The notes: a model not told the origin generated them from the letters alone. A DNA stretch of 32,889 nt from Nitrospira sp. (GCA_029865485.1 JAOUGT010000012.1:1-32889), one strand, 5' to 3'; numbered from the stretch's first letter, positions 14,864-23,758 are shown. Program-made: numbers and translations.

Positions 14864-16054
14864 TTACTTTCTCCGTCGACCTGGGCGTAATCGCTCATAC
14901 CACCCCGGCCCACTTGGAACAATACATCCCAACAGCCTGGGAGACGTGGCTCCCGTCACCGCCGGCACATTGCCGCACTCGTCCATGACGGTTTGGTAGG
15001 CCAAAATCGCGAACGCGACTGACTCCAGCGCCTTACTATCCCAGCCCTGTCCCTCGAAGGTGGTCACGTGAGCTGGAGCGAACACATCCTTCAGATGATC
15101 CATGATGGCTCGGTTTTTGACTCCCCCGCCACCGACAATCACCTCCTCGATTCCACCCTTGACCCAGCGCCGCGCCGTACCAACGGCCTCCGCGGTCCAC
15201 CTGGTGCAGGTGGCCAAGAGATCTTCAACTGACAGTTTACGCACCTGCGGCCAGCTGAGTAACTCCGCCTGCATGGTCTCGCCAAACATTTCCCGGCCGG
15301 TTGATTTGGGCGGTGCCTGGGAGAGATAGGGGTGGGCCAACAATTTGGCCAGCAACCGGGAATCGACCCGTCCTTTCGTGGCGAGGCGTCCATCCCGATC
15401 CATGGTCAATCGGCCATTCGTGGTCCTGAACATAATCCCATCCAAGACCATATTAGCCGGACCCGTGTCAAACGCGATCAACCCGTCCCCTCCGGCTCCA
15501 CGCGGCAGGTATGTGACATTGCTGATCCCCCCAAGGTTGACAATGAGTCGCCCTCGGCGAGGATGCTGAAACAGCAAGGCGTGGATACCCGGTGTCAGAG
15601 GCGCCCCTTGCCCTCCCGCAGCCATGTCACGGGGCCGAAAATTGGCGACCGTCGTAATCCCGGTCCTCTCGGCAATCACCGCCGGCTCAGCAATTTGTAG
15701 CGTGGACCGGATGGCCCCGACTCTCGTATCCTTAATTCCATTCGGGAGGTGATGCACGGTCTGGCCATGAGACCCTATGAGATCCACCTCTTCTGTCGTG
15801 AGCTGAGCGGCCCGAATTGCTCCTAACGCAGCATCAGCGAACCATTCGCCCAGCAGCGCATTCAAATGACACAGCTCAGCGACCGTCCCCGATACCGATG
15901 CCGAAAGAAGCCGCTGTTGAAGCGAGCGTGGATAGGGAAGCGAATAGAACGCCCCCATCTCCACCTCCAGTCGAGTGGCCTTCCGAACAATGGATACCAG
16001 TGCGGCATCGACTCCATCGGCGGACGTTCCCGACATAAGCCCGACGACCTTCAT
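14864..16054 (-). CDS. anmK: Anhydro-N-acetylmuramic acid kinase
   Basis: AnmK phosphorylates and opens 1,6-anhydro-MurNAc released from peptidoglycan turnover, giving MurNAc-6-phosphate for recycling. The 396-residue protein has GLMSGTSADGVDAAL at residues 5-19, GSHGQTVHHLP, TLQIAEPAVIAE, NFRPRDMAAGGQGAPLTPG (with the catalytic aspartate after FRPR), VNLGGISNVTYLP, AFDTGPANMVLD and GGGGVKNRAIMDHL. All hallmarks of the family are present. An ATG at 16063 is also in frame. I prefer 16054 because AGGAAAGG abuts the first ATG but has good spacing to the second, and homologues begin MK-V-GLMSG. murQ is not nearby. Confidence 0.95.
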   Translation of the reverse strand: MKVVGLMSGTSADGVDAALVSIVRKATRLEVEMGAFYSLPYPRSLQQRLLSASVSGTVAELCHLNALLGEWFADAALGAIRAAQLTTEEVDLIGSHGQTVHHLPNGIKDTRVGAIRSTLQIAEPAVIAERTGITTVANFRPRDMAAGGQGAPLTPGIHALLFQHPRRGRLIVNLGGISNVTYLPRGAGGDGLIAFDTGPANMVLDGIMFRTTNGRLTMDRDGRLATKGRVDSRLLAKLLAHPYLSQAPPKSTGREMFGETMQAELLSWPQVRKLSVEDLLATCTRWTAEAVGTARRWVKGGIEEVIVGGGGVKNRAIMDHLKDVFAPAHVTTFEGQGWDSKALESVAFAILAYQTVMDECGNVPAVTGATSPRLLGCIVPSGPGWYERLRPGRRRK

Positions 16055-16299
16055 CGGCGGCATCCTTTCCTGACCATACCACGTCTCATGGGCTGTGTGT
16101 GCGCTACGCTAATCGAACTCATGGCCTGGGTCAAGGAGACGAATGGACAGGGCCGATCAAGAGATTGCAAAAGTTTCTGAGTTCGGCTCTCATCCTGCTT
16201 GACGCCCTTCGGCAGGATCAGGTCTTTCCCTCATACCGACACCGGCTCCGCCCTGCTCGTCGCCACAGGCACGAGAGCGTTGACAGCGTGAAAACCTGG

Positions 16300-17262
16300 A
16301 TGATACCGTCGCCGCCGATGCTATCTCTTACCTACCAGCGCATGGGCGGTATTGGGTTTTCTCTACTGGCTCTTGCTACATGCACGCTCTTCTTCGCCCG
16401 AACAACAGAAGCTCGTGACCCCATTCCTATCGTCGTGACCATTCCCGTCCTAAAAGACCTGACCGAGCAGGTTGGTGGTCCATTCGTACAGGTGAAGTCA
16501 TTGTTGAGCGGCTACGAGAATGAACATACCTACTCCCCGAAACCTAGCGATTTAGTCGCAGTACGCAAGGCTCAGTTATTGTTTGAAGTCGGCCTAGGGC
16601 TTGAAATTTGGGTGGCGTCGTTGGTGAAGAATGCCGGAAGTGCCAGGTTGCGTGTCATCACGACCTCCCAAGATGTGGAGCTACTCCACGATGATGGGGA
16701 TGCTCATGATGAACCGCATCCGGGGGCTCATCCGGGCGAGTCCGGCGGAAATCCTCATATTTGGCTGGATCCTGTGAATGTCGCGACCATGCTCCGTCAC
16801 ATTACACAGGCCCTGATCGCGGTCGATCCGGCTCACGCAACGGATTTCCAGGCCAATCAAGCGATATATCTGCAGCGACTCGAGCAACTCCAACAAGAGT
16901 TGATGATGCGTACTCAGCGCCTTTCGGATCGACGTTTCATCGCCCATCATCCGGCTTGGCCCTATTTGGCCAAGCGATTTAACCTTGAGATTGTCGACAC
17001 GATCCATACCCAGTCAGGTACCGAACCCTCCGCGCTTCATCTCCAGCAGTTGATTGCGAAGATCAATACACAGCATATCCGAGTGATCGCCTCAGAAATC
17101 CAGCTCAGCCAACGCCTCCCGGAACTGCTGTCACGCGACACCAAGGCCCGTGTGGTCGTGTTGACCACCATGCCTGGCGGGATGCCGGGAACTGAAAGTT
17201 ACCTCGACATGCTTCGTTATAATGTGCTCCAATTAGTGAACGCATTGGAATCCACCTCGTAG
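16300..17262 (+). CDS. znuA: Zinc ABC transporter, periplasmic binding protein
   Basis: ZnuA captures zinc in the periplasm and delivers it to ZnuBC. The mature domain starts near RDPIPIVVTIPVLKDLTEQVGG, the start of cluster A-I binding proteins. Predicted ligands are His in NEHTYSPKPSDL, His in NPHIWLDP and His in HHPAWPYLAKRF, plus the acidic residue in ASEIQLSQRL. Between the first two lies a His/Asp-rich loop (HDDGDAHDEPHPGAHP), a hallmark of zinc rather than manganese binders. A hydrophobic stretch (GFSLLALATCTLFFA) is the signal peptide. The start is uncertain: ATGs at 16300, 16318 and 16342 and a GTG at 16288 are in frame, none with a strong ribosome site. Confidence 0.9.
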   Translation: MIPSPPMLSLTYQRMGGIGFSLLALATCTLFFARTTEARDPIPIVVTIPVLKDLTEQVGGPFVQVKSLLSGYENEHTYSPKPSDLVAVRKAQLLFEVGLGLEIWVASLVKNAGSARLRVITTSQDVELLHDDGDAHDEPHPGAHPGESGGNPHIWLDPVNVATMLRHITQALIAVDPAHATDFQANQAIYLQRLEQLQQELMMRTQRLSDRRFIAHHPAWPYLAKRFNLEIVDTIHTQSGTEPSALHLQQLIAKINTQHIRVIASEIQLSQRLPELLSRDTKARVVVLTTMPGGMPGTESYLDMLRYNVLQLVNALESTS

Positions 17263-17281
17263 CCGCGCAAGCCATCCATCC

Positions 17282-18100
17282 ATGTCTGTTGAAGGAACAA
17301 GTGAATCGGTGTCTACTGGTCGCACACCGATCATTCGCTTCGACCATGCCTCCTTTGGTTTTCCCGGACTCATTGCACTTCAGGAGATCTCCCTCTCCAT
17401 TTATGATGGTGAATTCGTTGGCGTGATCGGTCCAAACGGGTCAGGCAAGACGACACTCTGCCGTGCTGTCCTGGGACTCCTGCCTCCGGTGGAGGGGCAT
17501 CTTCATATCTTCGATTGTGCCTGCAGCGAACTCCGATGCCACCACCGGGCCCAGATCGGGTACCTGCCGCAAAAGGGTGTGGTGGATCGCAATTTTCCCG
17601 TGACCGTCCTCGAGACGGTCATGATGGGACGCTATGGGGCGCTGGGGCTTCTGAAGCGCCCAGGAAAGAAAGATCGTCAGATCGCGATGGACGCCCTCGC
17701 CCAGGTCGACATGGAATCCCATAAAGATACCGCGCTCGGACATCTATCCGGCGGGCAGCAGCAGCGAGTCTTTATCGCCCGGGCGTTGGCACAGCAACCC
17801 AAAGTCCTGATACTTGATGAACCCACAACCGGGTTGGATATCACCATGCAGCACAACGTGATTGAGCTTGTCCAGCATCTTCATGACGAACTCAAGCTGA
17901 CAGTGCTGTTGATCACTCATGACATTAATATGATACGCTTGAAAGTGGATCGACTTGTTCTCCTCAAAACGAGGCTCTACGCCGCCGGTCCACCGACCGA
18001 TGTCCTCAAACCAGAAATCCTTCACCAAGTGTACGGGAAAGAACTGGTGATTACTGAGAAAGACCTCGTCATCGTCGAAGACTATCACCATCACCACTAA
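17282..18100 (+). CDS. znuC: Zinc ABC transporter, ATP-binding protein
   Basis: This 272-residue ATPase energises zinc uptake at the inner face of the inner membrane. It shows Walker A GPNGSGKTT, Q-loop LPQKG, signature LSGGQQQR, Walker B VLILDEP, D-loop TTGLD and switch histidine LLITHDI. An N-terminal extension of about 18 residues (MSVEGTSESVSTGRTP) precedes the fold. The C-terminus ends in four histidines after EDYH, which may sense or buffer zinc (inference). It follows znuA after 19 bases and precedes znuB by 16, so the three form one operon. No Zur box was recognised upstream of znuA. Confidence 0.94.
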   Translation: MSVEGTSESVSTGRTPIIRFDHASFGFPGLIALQEISLSIYDGEFVGVIGPNGSGKTTLCRAVLGLLPPVEGHLHIFDCACSELRCHHRAQIGYLPQKGVVDRNFPVTVLETVMMGRYGALGLLKRPGKKDRQIAMDALAQVDMESHKDTALGHLSGGQQQRVFIARALAQQPKVLILDEPTTGLDITMQHNVIELVQHLHDELKLTVLLITHDINMIRLKVDRLVLLKTRLYAAGPPTDVLKPEILHQVYGKELVITEKDLVIVEDYHHHH

Positions 18101-18116
18101 CTAGTACCGATGATCC

Positions 18117-18947
18117 ATGCTCGACCTCCTCGCCTATGACTTCATCCAACGCTCCCTCCTCGCCGCAGCGATGGTTGGCGGGCTCTGCTCCGTCATCGGC
18201 GTCTTTGTCGTCCTACGAGGGTTGGCCTTCGTCGGGGCGGGAACGTCGCATGCCGCATTTGCAGGAGTGGCACTTGGCTACCTGATGGGATGGCCCCCCT
18301 TGTTGCTGGCCATTCTGTTCGGCCTGGCCACGGTCTGGATTACCGGCTGGGTGGAGGAGCGCGGCAGGATGAAACTCGATGTCTCCATTGGCATTCTGTA
18401 TACAACAACGATGGCGCTGGGCATCCTCTTTATCGGACTGATGAAGACCTACAATGCGGAGGTGTATGGCTACCTCTTCGGCAGCGTACTTTCCGTGACG
18501 CCGGAAGAACTGCGCATCATTGGGGCCTTGAGCGTACTGGTGTTGAGCCTCCTGCTCCTGTTTGCCAAAGAACTCTATTTCATTGCGTTTGATCAGGAAA
18601 TGGCCGAAGCTTCTGGTGTCCCGGCTCGGCAGATGTTTTTTCTGCTGCTGACCCTTGTCGCCCTGACCGTCGTGGTCTCACTCAAGACCGTCGGGGCCAT
18701 TCTGGTATTTGCCATGATTCTGATTCCTGCTTCGACGGCCTATCAACTGACCCATAGCCTCACCACCTTGACGCTGTATTCAGCATTCTTTGGAATTACG
18801 ACCTCGGTATCGGGAGTCTTGATTTCGGCGATCTGGGACATTCCATCAGGACCGGCTATTGTGCTGTTAGCGACCGTGATATTTTTTACAGCGGTCCTCT
18901 TCTCGCCCAAACGTGTGAGACGTACGGGTGCCGCTCACTCTCATTAG
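18117..18947 (+). CDS. znuB: Zinc ABC transporter, permease protein
   Basis: This 276-residue permease of the ABC-3 family has about eight membrane helices. Typical blocks are FIQRSLLAAAMVGGLCSVIGVFVVLRGLAFVGAGTSHAAFAGVALGY near the N-terminus and FIAFDQEMAEASGVPARQMFFLLLTLVALTVVVSLKTVGAILVFAMILIPASTAYQL in the second half. The AFDQEMAEASG segment is the cytoplasmic coupling loop that contacts ZnuC. It ends RRTGAAHSH. ZnuB homodimerises to form the pathway for zinc across the inner membrane. Zinc specificity is inferred from the His-rich ZnuA; manganese permeases are close relatives. Confidence 0.93.
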   Translation: MLDLLAYDFIQRSLLAAAMVGGLCSVIGVFVVLRGLAFVGAGTSHAAFAGVALGYLMGWPPLLLAILFGLATVWITGWVEERGRMKLDVSIGILYTTTMALGILFIGLMKTYNAEVYGYLFGSVLSVTPEELRIIGALSVLVLSLLLLFAKELYFIAFDQEMAEASGVPARQMFFLLLTLVALTVVVSLKTVGAILVFAMILIPASTAYQLTHSLTTLTLYSAFFGITTSVSGVLISAIWDIPSGPAIVLLATVIFFTAVLFSPKRVRRTGAAHSH

Positions 18948-19119
18948 CCACATTGTGAGACTCCTTGAGATAGCGCCATACACAATGGGTGACCACAGCA
19001 AGTCGCCCACGGTATCGAGTATTGGTCCTGGCGGCAGCATCATGAGTGCCAGTATTGGCGAGCCTTCTGAGATTGATAGCCAGAGGGATTTCCTCCCATT
19101 CGTGGAACGGAGGTGTGGT

Positions 19120-19749
19120 ATGCATGTACAACGGGTCACAGGTTTTGTGATTGGACTGCTGTTCATTGTGTTTTTCTCGCTGATTCCCTTTTCGCCAACC
19201 GCTTCCGCGCAAGAGTTCGGCGGGATTGAAGCCGGCAAGGTGGTGCTCGGCTTTCGTGCCGGATTTGCACCCCTGACCCAACAGCTGTCGAATAACACCT
19301 CCACCTCGATTGGGCCGCTGGTCAACTTCCAAGCGATGTACAGCCTCAATACCTGGTTTTTGGTGGGGCTCATGCTTGAGTGGGAACGCCATGGGGTGAG
19401 CCTGGAACGGCCGGACGTGGACCTGGGCCACCAGGATACAGTCTCGGTCCTACCGACGATGGAAATCCGTCCAGGCAGGTCAGGTCCGCTCAGCCCCTAC
19501 GTGAACATGAGTTTCGGTGTGAACGTCAACAGCTTTGGGGAGGATACCGCAATTCGGATCAGCCCAAGCAATACCTTTGCCTGGCGATTGGGGTGGGGGA
19601 CTGACTACCAACTCACTAAACAGTTTGCCCTCAACGTGGAGTGGGCCTATAAGCGAAACGATGGGCATACGACCGGCACCGGCGGCCTGAACAACGACTG
19701 GAATACCTCTTCGTTTGGGTTCTTATTTGGTGGAAAGATGTTCTTCTAG
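19120..19749 (+). CDS. Outer-membrane beta-barrel protein downstream of znuABC
   Basis: The 209-residue product has a signal peptide (MHVQRVTGFVIGLLFIVFFSLIPFSPTASAQEFGG) cut after ASA. The barrel-like remainder shows alternating strands: KVVLGFRAGF, GPLVNFQAMYSLNTWFLVGLMLEWERHG, YVNMSFGVNVNSF, FAWRLGWGTDYQLTKQFALNVEWAYKRN and SSFGFLFGGKMFF. The last residue is phenylalanine, as in BAM substrates. GGAGG six bases before the ATG at 19120 sets the start. The open frame back to 18928 runs into znuB and is not used. It lies 172 bases after znuB, so co-transcription with the zinc operon is possible but unproven. Whether it aids metal passage is not known. Confidence 0.85.
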   Translation: MHVQRVTGFVIGLLFIVFFSLIPFSPTASAQEFGGIEAGKVVLGFRAGFAPLTQQLSNNTSTSIGPLVNFQAMYSLNTWFLVGLMLEWERHGVSLERPDVDLGHQDTVSVLPTMEIRPGRSGPLSPYVNMSFGVNVNSFGEDTAIRISPSNTFAWRLGWGTDYQLTKQFALNVEWAYKRNDGHTTGTGGLNNDWNTSSFGFLFGGKMFF

Positions 19750-19762
19750 GTTTCCGTAGAAG

Positions 19763-19802
19763 CGGAGATGCCAATACGATCTCCGGTCATAACCAAGACC
19801 GG
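19763..19802. terminator. Overlapping hairpins between convergent genes
   Basis: CGGAGAT (19763-19769) pairs with ATCTCCG (19779-19785), and CCGGTC (19783-19788) pairs with GACCGG (19797-19802). The two stems share bases and exclude each other. They lie between the beta-barrel gene and the convergent GNAT gene. There is no T-tract, so a terminator role is only likely by position. Confidence 0.4.
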
Positions 19803-19816
19803 GCTCATCTATCGAC

Positions 19817-20248
19817 CTACTCCAGTCGACTGTTCTTGCTTCGACTCCAGACCATACCGGTCTGTTCCTTGGCACTGAAGCCCAATCGTTCATAAAAGCC
19901 CGGACGCCTGGTACAAAGCCAAAACAGTTCGACCCGCTGGAGTTGTGGGTGATGGAGAATCCGCTTGACGATCTCGGTCCCCACGCCTTGACCTTGATAG
20001 GCCCGATCGACAATCACATCCCAAATGGTCGCCCGGTAGACAAAATCCGTGAGGACACGCCCAAACCCAATCAGCCGCTCCCCGTCCCGCGCGCAAATGG
20101 CGAGATCTGTATGTTGGAGCATGGCTTTGGCGTCATCCAAGGATCGGTCCTTCGCCCATGGCGCTTGACGAAAGAGTCCAAGAAGCTGTGACACTTCAGG
20201 AAGTTCGTGCTGAGAATAGCTGACAGCAGGCTTGAGGGTTGGAGGCAT
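19817..20248 (-). CDS. GNAT-family N-acetyltransferase
   Basis: This 143-residue protein has the GNAT fold. A strand block ERLIGFGRVLTDFVYRATIWDVIVDRAYQGQGVGTEIVKRIL contains the acetyl-CoA pyrophosphate motif QGQGVG, followed by RVELFWLCTRRPGFYERLGF, the usual C-terminal strand-helix. GNAT enzymes move an acetyl group to an amine of a small molecule or protein; the substrate here is unknown. The ATG at 20248 has no strong ribosome site. The upstream zinc-ribbon gene is divergent, and ATACT/AGTAT (20252-20263) forms a small palindrome between the two. Confidence 0.88.
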   Translation of the reverse strand: MPPTLKPAVSYSQHELPEVSQLLGLFRQAPWAKDRSLDDAKAMLQHTDLAICARDGERLIGFGRVLTDFVYRATIWDVIVDRAYQGQGVGTEIVKRILHHPQLQRVELFWLCTRRPGFYERLGFSAKEQTGMVWSRSKNSRLE

Positions 20249-20297
20249 CTTATACTACAGTATCCCTCGAATTGACCTGAAGTGTACGAGGAAACTA

Positions 20298-20477
20298 ATG
20301 TCAACGCAAGTCCGTACCTGTCCTAAATGCTTCCAACTCATGTGGTTACGAGCCGATGAGTATGAGGTGCTCGACGACGAAACAGTTCGTGCGAAATGTC
20401 CTCATTGCGAGAACCTCGCACGGTTCAAGCTGGTGTCGACGGGACCGAATGCCTTAGGACCGAAGATGGGGCATTAA
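20298..20477 (+). CDS. Small zinc-ribbon protein (59 aa)
   Basis: The start at 20298 has GAGG six bases upstream. The 59-residue product reads MSTQVRTCPKCFQLMWL, then VRAKCPHCENLARFKLV. Two CxxC pairs about 28 residues apart would bind one zinc ion in a ribbon. No membrane segment is present. Such minimal ribbons often belong to nucleic-acid-binding or regulatory proteins, but nothing more can be said. An upstream in-frame start at 20232 lacks a ribosome site and would run through the divergent promoter area. Confidence 0.7.
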   Translation: MSTQVRTCPKCFQLMWLRADEYEVLDDETVRAKCPHCENLARFKLVSTGPNALGPKMGH

Positions 20478-20568
20478 TCTTCTGGGTGTTTACTCGGATG
20501 TTGAGAATCATGAGTTGAGTCCAGCCAGTAGGCTAGGAACTCCTCACTCATCAATCAGCATGGCCGCC

Positions 20569-20991
20569 TTACGATGCTCCACCCGCCTCGGCCAACTCTG
20601 GCTGATTGCCAGGAAGGACTTTCCGCAGAGCCACGCGGTACTCTGCAAGTCGCTTCTCATCCATTCGTCCGACTTCAATCTCTTGATCCCGTTGCATGCG
20701 TTCCAGATGGTCGATGACTGAAAGAAGCGCTTGGACGGTCCCGATCAAATTCCCCTGTTCGAAGGTCTCCAATGAACAGACCAATGATTCATTGAGCGCC
20801 TTGTAGGGCGTCCCAGCACTCTGACGCTGTGTTCGAGAGACAATCACTTCATAGTTATCGATGGCCTCGGCAGAGGGTTTCACGCCGGATGGCACTGCCT
20901 TTAAATGCACGATGGAGGGAAGGGTTGCGGCATAGGTTTTGACATGAGCGGTGAGCCCCCCTATCGCATCCAGCATTTCCGCGGTCAGCAT
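20569..20991 (-). CDS. Hypothetical cytoplasmic protein coupled to rluD
   Basis: The 140-residue product overlaps the end of rluD by seven bases, which argues for translation coupling. It looks mostly helical and soluble. Blocks are MLTAEMLDAIGGLTAHVKTYAATLPSI, SAEAIDNYEVIVSRTQRQ, YKALNESLVCSLETFEQGNLIGTVQALLSVIDHLERMQ and EVGRMDEKRLAEYRVALRKVL. There is no signal peptide, zinc motif or known domain that I recognise. Position next to a ribosomal pseudouridine synthase might hint at a ribosome-linked role, but this is inference only. Confidence 0.6.
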   Translation of the reverse strand: MLTAEMLDAIGGLTAHVKTYAATLPSIVHLKAVPSGVKPSAEAIDNYEVIVSRTQRQSAGTPYKALNESLVCSLETFEQGNLIGTVQALLSVIDHLERMQRDQEIEVGRMDEKRLAEYRVALRKVLPGNQPELAEAGGAS

Positions 20992-21989
20992 AGTTCCTCG
21001 TTGGCCGTTCTGACATCTGTTGCACTACCTGGCATCGCACCTCTCGGCACCATTATTCCCTCGAGTGCCTGCGTGACACGTTCCATGTCGGCCGGGAACG
21101 GCCTTGTGAATTCCTCTCGGCTACCTGTCGTCGGATGGGTAAATCCTAACGTCCTGGCATGAAGCATCACGCGCGGGACTTCAATGTCCTCCAGTGCCAT
21201 CACCTTGTTCCCGCCATAGGTACGATCGCCAAGAATGGGATGGCCCACTGACGTCAGATGCACCCGCAACTGATGCGTCCTTCCGGTTTGCGGATAGAGC
21301 AAGACATGCGCGGCAACTTTGCCATACCGTCGATTCACCACATACTCCGTCACCGACTCCCTTGGACTCGTCGTGTTTGATGAGAACTTCTTTCGATCTT
21401 TACGATCTCTCCCAATGGCCAGATCTATCATGCCCCGTCCTTTCTTAGGAACTCCCCAGACCAGGGCTTCATAGACTCTTGTAATCGTATGGAGTTTAAA
21501 CTGTGCCGCCAGGGTTCGATGGGCAGTATCGGTCTTGGTGATCACCATGACACCGGAGGTTTCCTTGTCTAAACGATGAACCAATCCAGGACGTTCCTTC
21601 CCACCAATTGTTGAAATGGTCCCGCCGGAGGTTTGGAAGTGATGCAATAGGGCATTCACCAACGTGCCGCTCCAATTTCCTGGTGCGGGGTGCACCACAA
21701 TGCCTGGTGGCTTATTCAAAACCAGGAGGGCGTCATCCTCAAACAAGACTTCCAGCGGGATGTCCTCTCCCTTCATGGAGAGAGGTTCCGGCTTCGGGAC
21801 GTCCATGGTGATCCGATCACCAGGTTTAATCTTGTGGCTTGGCTTCACCACCTGGTCATTGACCCGGATACGACCCAATTCAATCAGCCGCTGCAACGCG
21901 GAACGGGAGGCATCTCGTTCTCGGCCAACAAGAAAGATATCGAGCCGCTTAGGCTGTTCTCCGGCGGTGATGAGAAATTCCGTGATCAT
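20985..21989 (-). CDS. rluD: RluA/RluD-family 23S rRNA pseudouridine synthase
   Basis: This family converts specific uridines of 23S rRNA (or tRNA) to pseudouridine. The 334-residue protein has an N-terminal S4 RNA-binding domain (residues 14-62: RLDIFLVGRERDASRSALQRLIELGRIRVND). A catalytic domain follows with VLNKPPGIVVHPAPG, PGLVHRLDKETSGVMVI and YPQTGRTHQLRVHLTSVGHPILGD. The catalytic aspartate is Asp141 in HRLDKETSG. The S4 domain and overall length fit RluD/RluC more than RluA. RluD modifies helix 69 in E. coli, but the exact target here cannot be told from sequence. The C-terminal 30 residues are an extra tail. Confidence 0.92.
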   Translation of the reverse strand: MITEFLITAGEQPKRLDIFLVGRERDASRSALQRLIELGRIRVNDQVVKPSHKIKPGDRITMDVPKPEPLSMKGEDIPLEVLFEDDALLVLNKPPGIVVHPAPGNWSGTLVNALLHHFQTSGGTISTIGGKERPGLVHRLDKETSGVMVITKTDTAHRTLAAQFKLHTITRVYEALVWGVPKKGRGMIDLAIGRDRKDRKKFSSNTTSPRESVTEYVVNRRYGKVAAHVLLYPQTGRTHQLRVHLTSVGHPILGDRTYGGNKVMALEDIEVPRVMLHARTLGFTHPTTGSREEFTRPFPADMERVTQALEGIMVPRGAMPGSATDVRTANEELC

Positions 21990-22180
21990 GAAGCAAACAC
22001 GCTACTAAAGTGCTCTGGTCAATTGCAATCGGCGATTGCCGGCTGTTTGCTCCTTACGTAACAGAGGGCCATATTATTGGAGGAGGCCGGTCCAGCCAAC
22101 CCTCAAAAGGATTTCAAGATCGACGAGGTGTTAGGAAGCTGATCATCGAGATTCCGCGGGCGGCATCCGTAAAGGCGCTT

Positions 22181-22211
22181 CGGCTTCGCTCTCAGAGAGC
22201 TGTTGAAGCCG
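22181..22211. repeat. Strong hairpin upstream of the ATP-grasp gene
   Basis: CGGCTTC (22181-22187) pairs with GAAGCCG (22205-22211), and inside it GCTCTC (22188-22193) pairs with GAGAGC (22195-22200), leaving TGTT as a bulge. It sits about 45 bases before the start of the ATP-grasp gene, possibly in its leader. It may instead be a small dispersed repeat. Confidence 0.5.
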
Positions 22212-22229
22212 GAGGAGTGTTTTGTTAGT

Positions 22230-22250
22230 GTGACTCCCCCCCGGAGTAAC
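22230..22250 (+). promoter_or_regulatory. Possible ribosome-site-occluding hairpin
   Basis: GTGACTCC (22230-22237) can pair with GGAGTAAC (22243-22250) with one mismatch. This stem would cover the GGAG ribosome site (22243-22246) of the ATP-grasp gene, which stands eight bases before its ATG. Regulation of translation is inferred from structure only. Confidence 0.4.
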
Positions 22251-22254
22251 TTAC

Positions 22255-23685
22255 ATGGGCACACGCTTTTCGCATTACGACCCAGAGGGATTCTACGACG
22301 AGCTCTATGAGGACAAGGGCCAACCAAGACCCGGAAGCACGCTGTTGCTGCGAAAGTTTGCATCGTTGCCGGAAGGAGAACTGAAAAGACGCCAGGAAGC
22401 GGCGGAACGCGTCATTCTCAACATGGGGATGACCTTTGGAGTCTCCGGGAGTGACGACGGCCATGAACAGATCTTTCCCTTCGACATCGTGCCGCGGATC
22501 GTCTTGGCGTCGGATTGGGAACGCATCGAATCTGGGCTTCGCCAGCGCATGCGCGCGTTGAACTTGTTCATCGACGATGTGTATCACGATCAAAAGATCC
22601 TCAAGAACGGGGTGATTCCCAGCGAACTGATTTACTCCGGCAAGGGCTTCTTGCAGCCCTGCGTTGGCCTCAACCCACCGCGTGGCATCTGGTGCCACAT
22701 TGCCGGGATCGACCTGGTCAGAATCAGCGATGGCCAGTACTACGTCCTCGAAGACAACACCCGTTGCCCGTCCGGAGTGGCCTATGTGTTGGAAGCCCGA
22801 CAGGTCATGAAACGGACGTTTCCCGAGCTGTTCGAGGCCTATCGCGTGCGACCGGTAGACGGATATCCAAGCCAACTCTTGGAAACTCTTCGGTCCCTTT
22901 CTGACATCCCTGATCCCACCGTCGTCATTCTCACGCCCGGCATCTTCAATTCCGCCTATTACGAACATTCCCTGCTCGCCCACAAAATGGGGGTGGAATT
23001 GGTCGAGGCCAACGATCTGGTGGTCGTGGATGGGTCAGTCCATATGCGAACCACCAAGGGATCTCAGCGCGTGGATGTGATCTACCGGCGGATCAATGAC
23101 GACTATTTGGACCCGCTGGCGTTTCGAAAAGATTCCATTCTCGGAGTCCCCGGTCTGATGGAGTCATACAAGAGAGGTCGGGTCGCGCTTGCCAACGCGC
23201 CCGGCACCGGCGTATCGGACGACAAAGCTATTTATGCCTACGTCCCGAAGATCATCAATTACTACTTGGCCGAGGAACCGATTCTCCCGAACGTGCCGAC
23301 CTATGTCTGTTCTGAGAGACAGGATCGGACCTATGTCTTGGAGCATTTGGATCAACTGGTCGTGAAAGCCACCAACGAAGCCGGCGGGTACGGAATGATG
23401 ATCGGTCCCCATGCCTCAAAGCAGGAGCGTGAGGACTGTGCCCGTCGCATCGAGGCAGACCCACGCAACTATATCGCCCAACCAACGTTGGCACTCTCGC
23501 GGGTGCCCACCTTGGTGGAGGATCATCTGGAAGGGCGTCATGTCGATCTACGTCCGTACGTGTTATATGGACGGGATGTATACGTCTTACCGGGAGGCAT
23601 GACGCGCGTGGCGTTGCGGAAAGGGTCTCTCGTGGTGAATTCCTCTCAAGGGGGAGGCAACAAAGACACATGGGTCCTTTCATGA
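22255..23685 (+). CDS. Circularly permuted type 2 ATP-grasp protein
   Basis: This 476-residue protein has the family's N-terminal DUF404/DUF407 region and a permuted ATP-grasp catalytic part. Diagnostic blocks are [66 protein letters not shown] and [12 protein letters not shown], with [15 protein letters not shown] at the C-terminus. ATP-grasp enzymes form an amide or similar bond through an acyl-phosphate. For this clade the substrate is not established, though peptide ligation has been proposed from gene context. GGAG lies eight bases before the ATG, inside a possible hairpin. An alpha-E protein and a proteasome-like peptidase follow in the same operon. Confidence 0.92.
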   Translation: MGTRFSHYDPEGFYDELYEDKGQPRPGSTLLLRKFASLPEGELKRRQEAAERVILNMGMTFGVSGSDDGHEQIFPFDIVPRIVLASDWERIESGLRQRMRALNLFIDDVYHDQKILKNGVIPSELIYSGKGFLQPCVGLNPPRGIWCHIAGIDLVRISDGQYYVLEDNTRCPSGVAYVLEARQVMKRTFPELFEAYRVRPVDGYPSQLLETLRSLSDIPDPTVVILTPGIFNSAYYEHSLLAHKMGVELVEANDLVVVDGSVHMRTTKGSQRVDVIYRRINDDYLDPLAFRKDSILGVPGLMESYKRGRVALANAPGTGVSDDKAIYAYVPKIINYYLAEEPILPNVPTYVCSERQDRTYVLEHLDQLVVKATNEAGGYGMMIGPHASKQEREDCARRIEADPRNYIAQPTLALSRVPTLVEDHLEGRHVDLRPYVLYGRDVYVLPGGMTRVALRKGSLVVNSSQGGGNKDTWVLS

Positions 23686-23758
23686 GCCTCTCGTTCACCA
23701 CCCGGTGGAAAACCAGCGATGGTCGACTCACTGGTGAACAGGCAGGGCGTGGCCAACG

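Noticed and set aside
16099..16299. Extended N-terminus of ZnuA in the open frame
   Set aside because: A signal peptide must be near the start; the extra 67 residues have no family counterpart.
22010..22228. 72-codon plus-strand frame between rluD and the ATP-grasp gene
   Set aside because: No ribosome site, no family pattern, and it crosses the strong hairpin.
22225..22983. Minus-strand frame of 252 codons over the ATP-grasp gene
   Set aside because: The opposite strand has clear ATP-grasp motifs; the minus frame has no recognisable domain.
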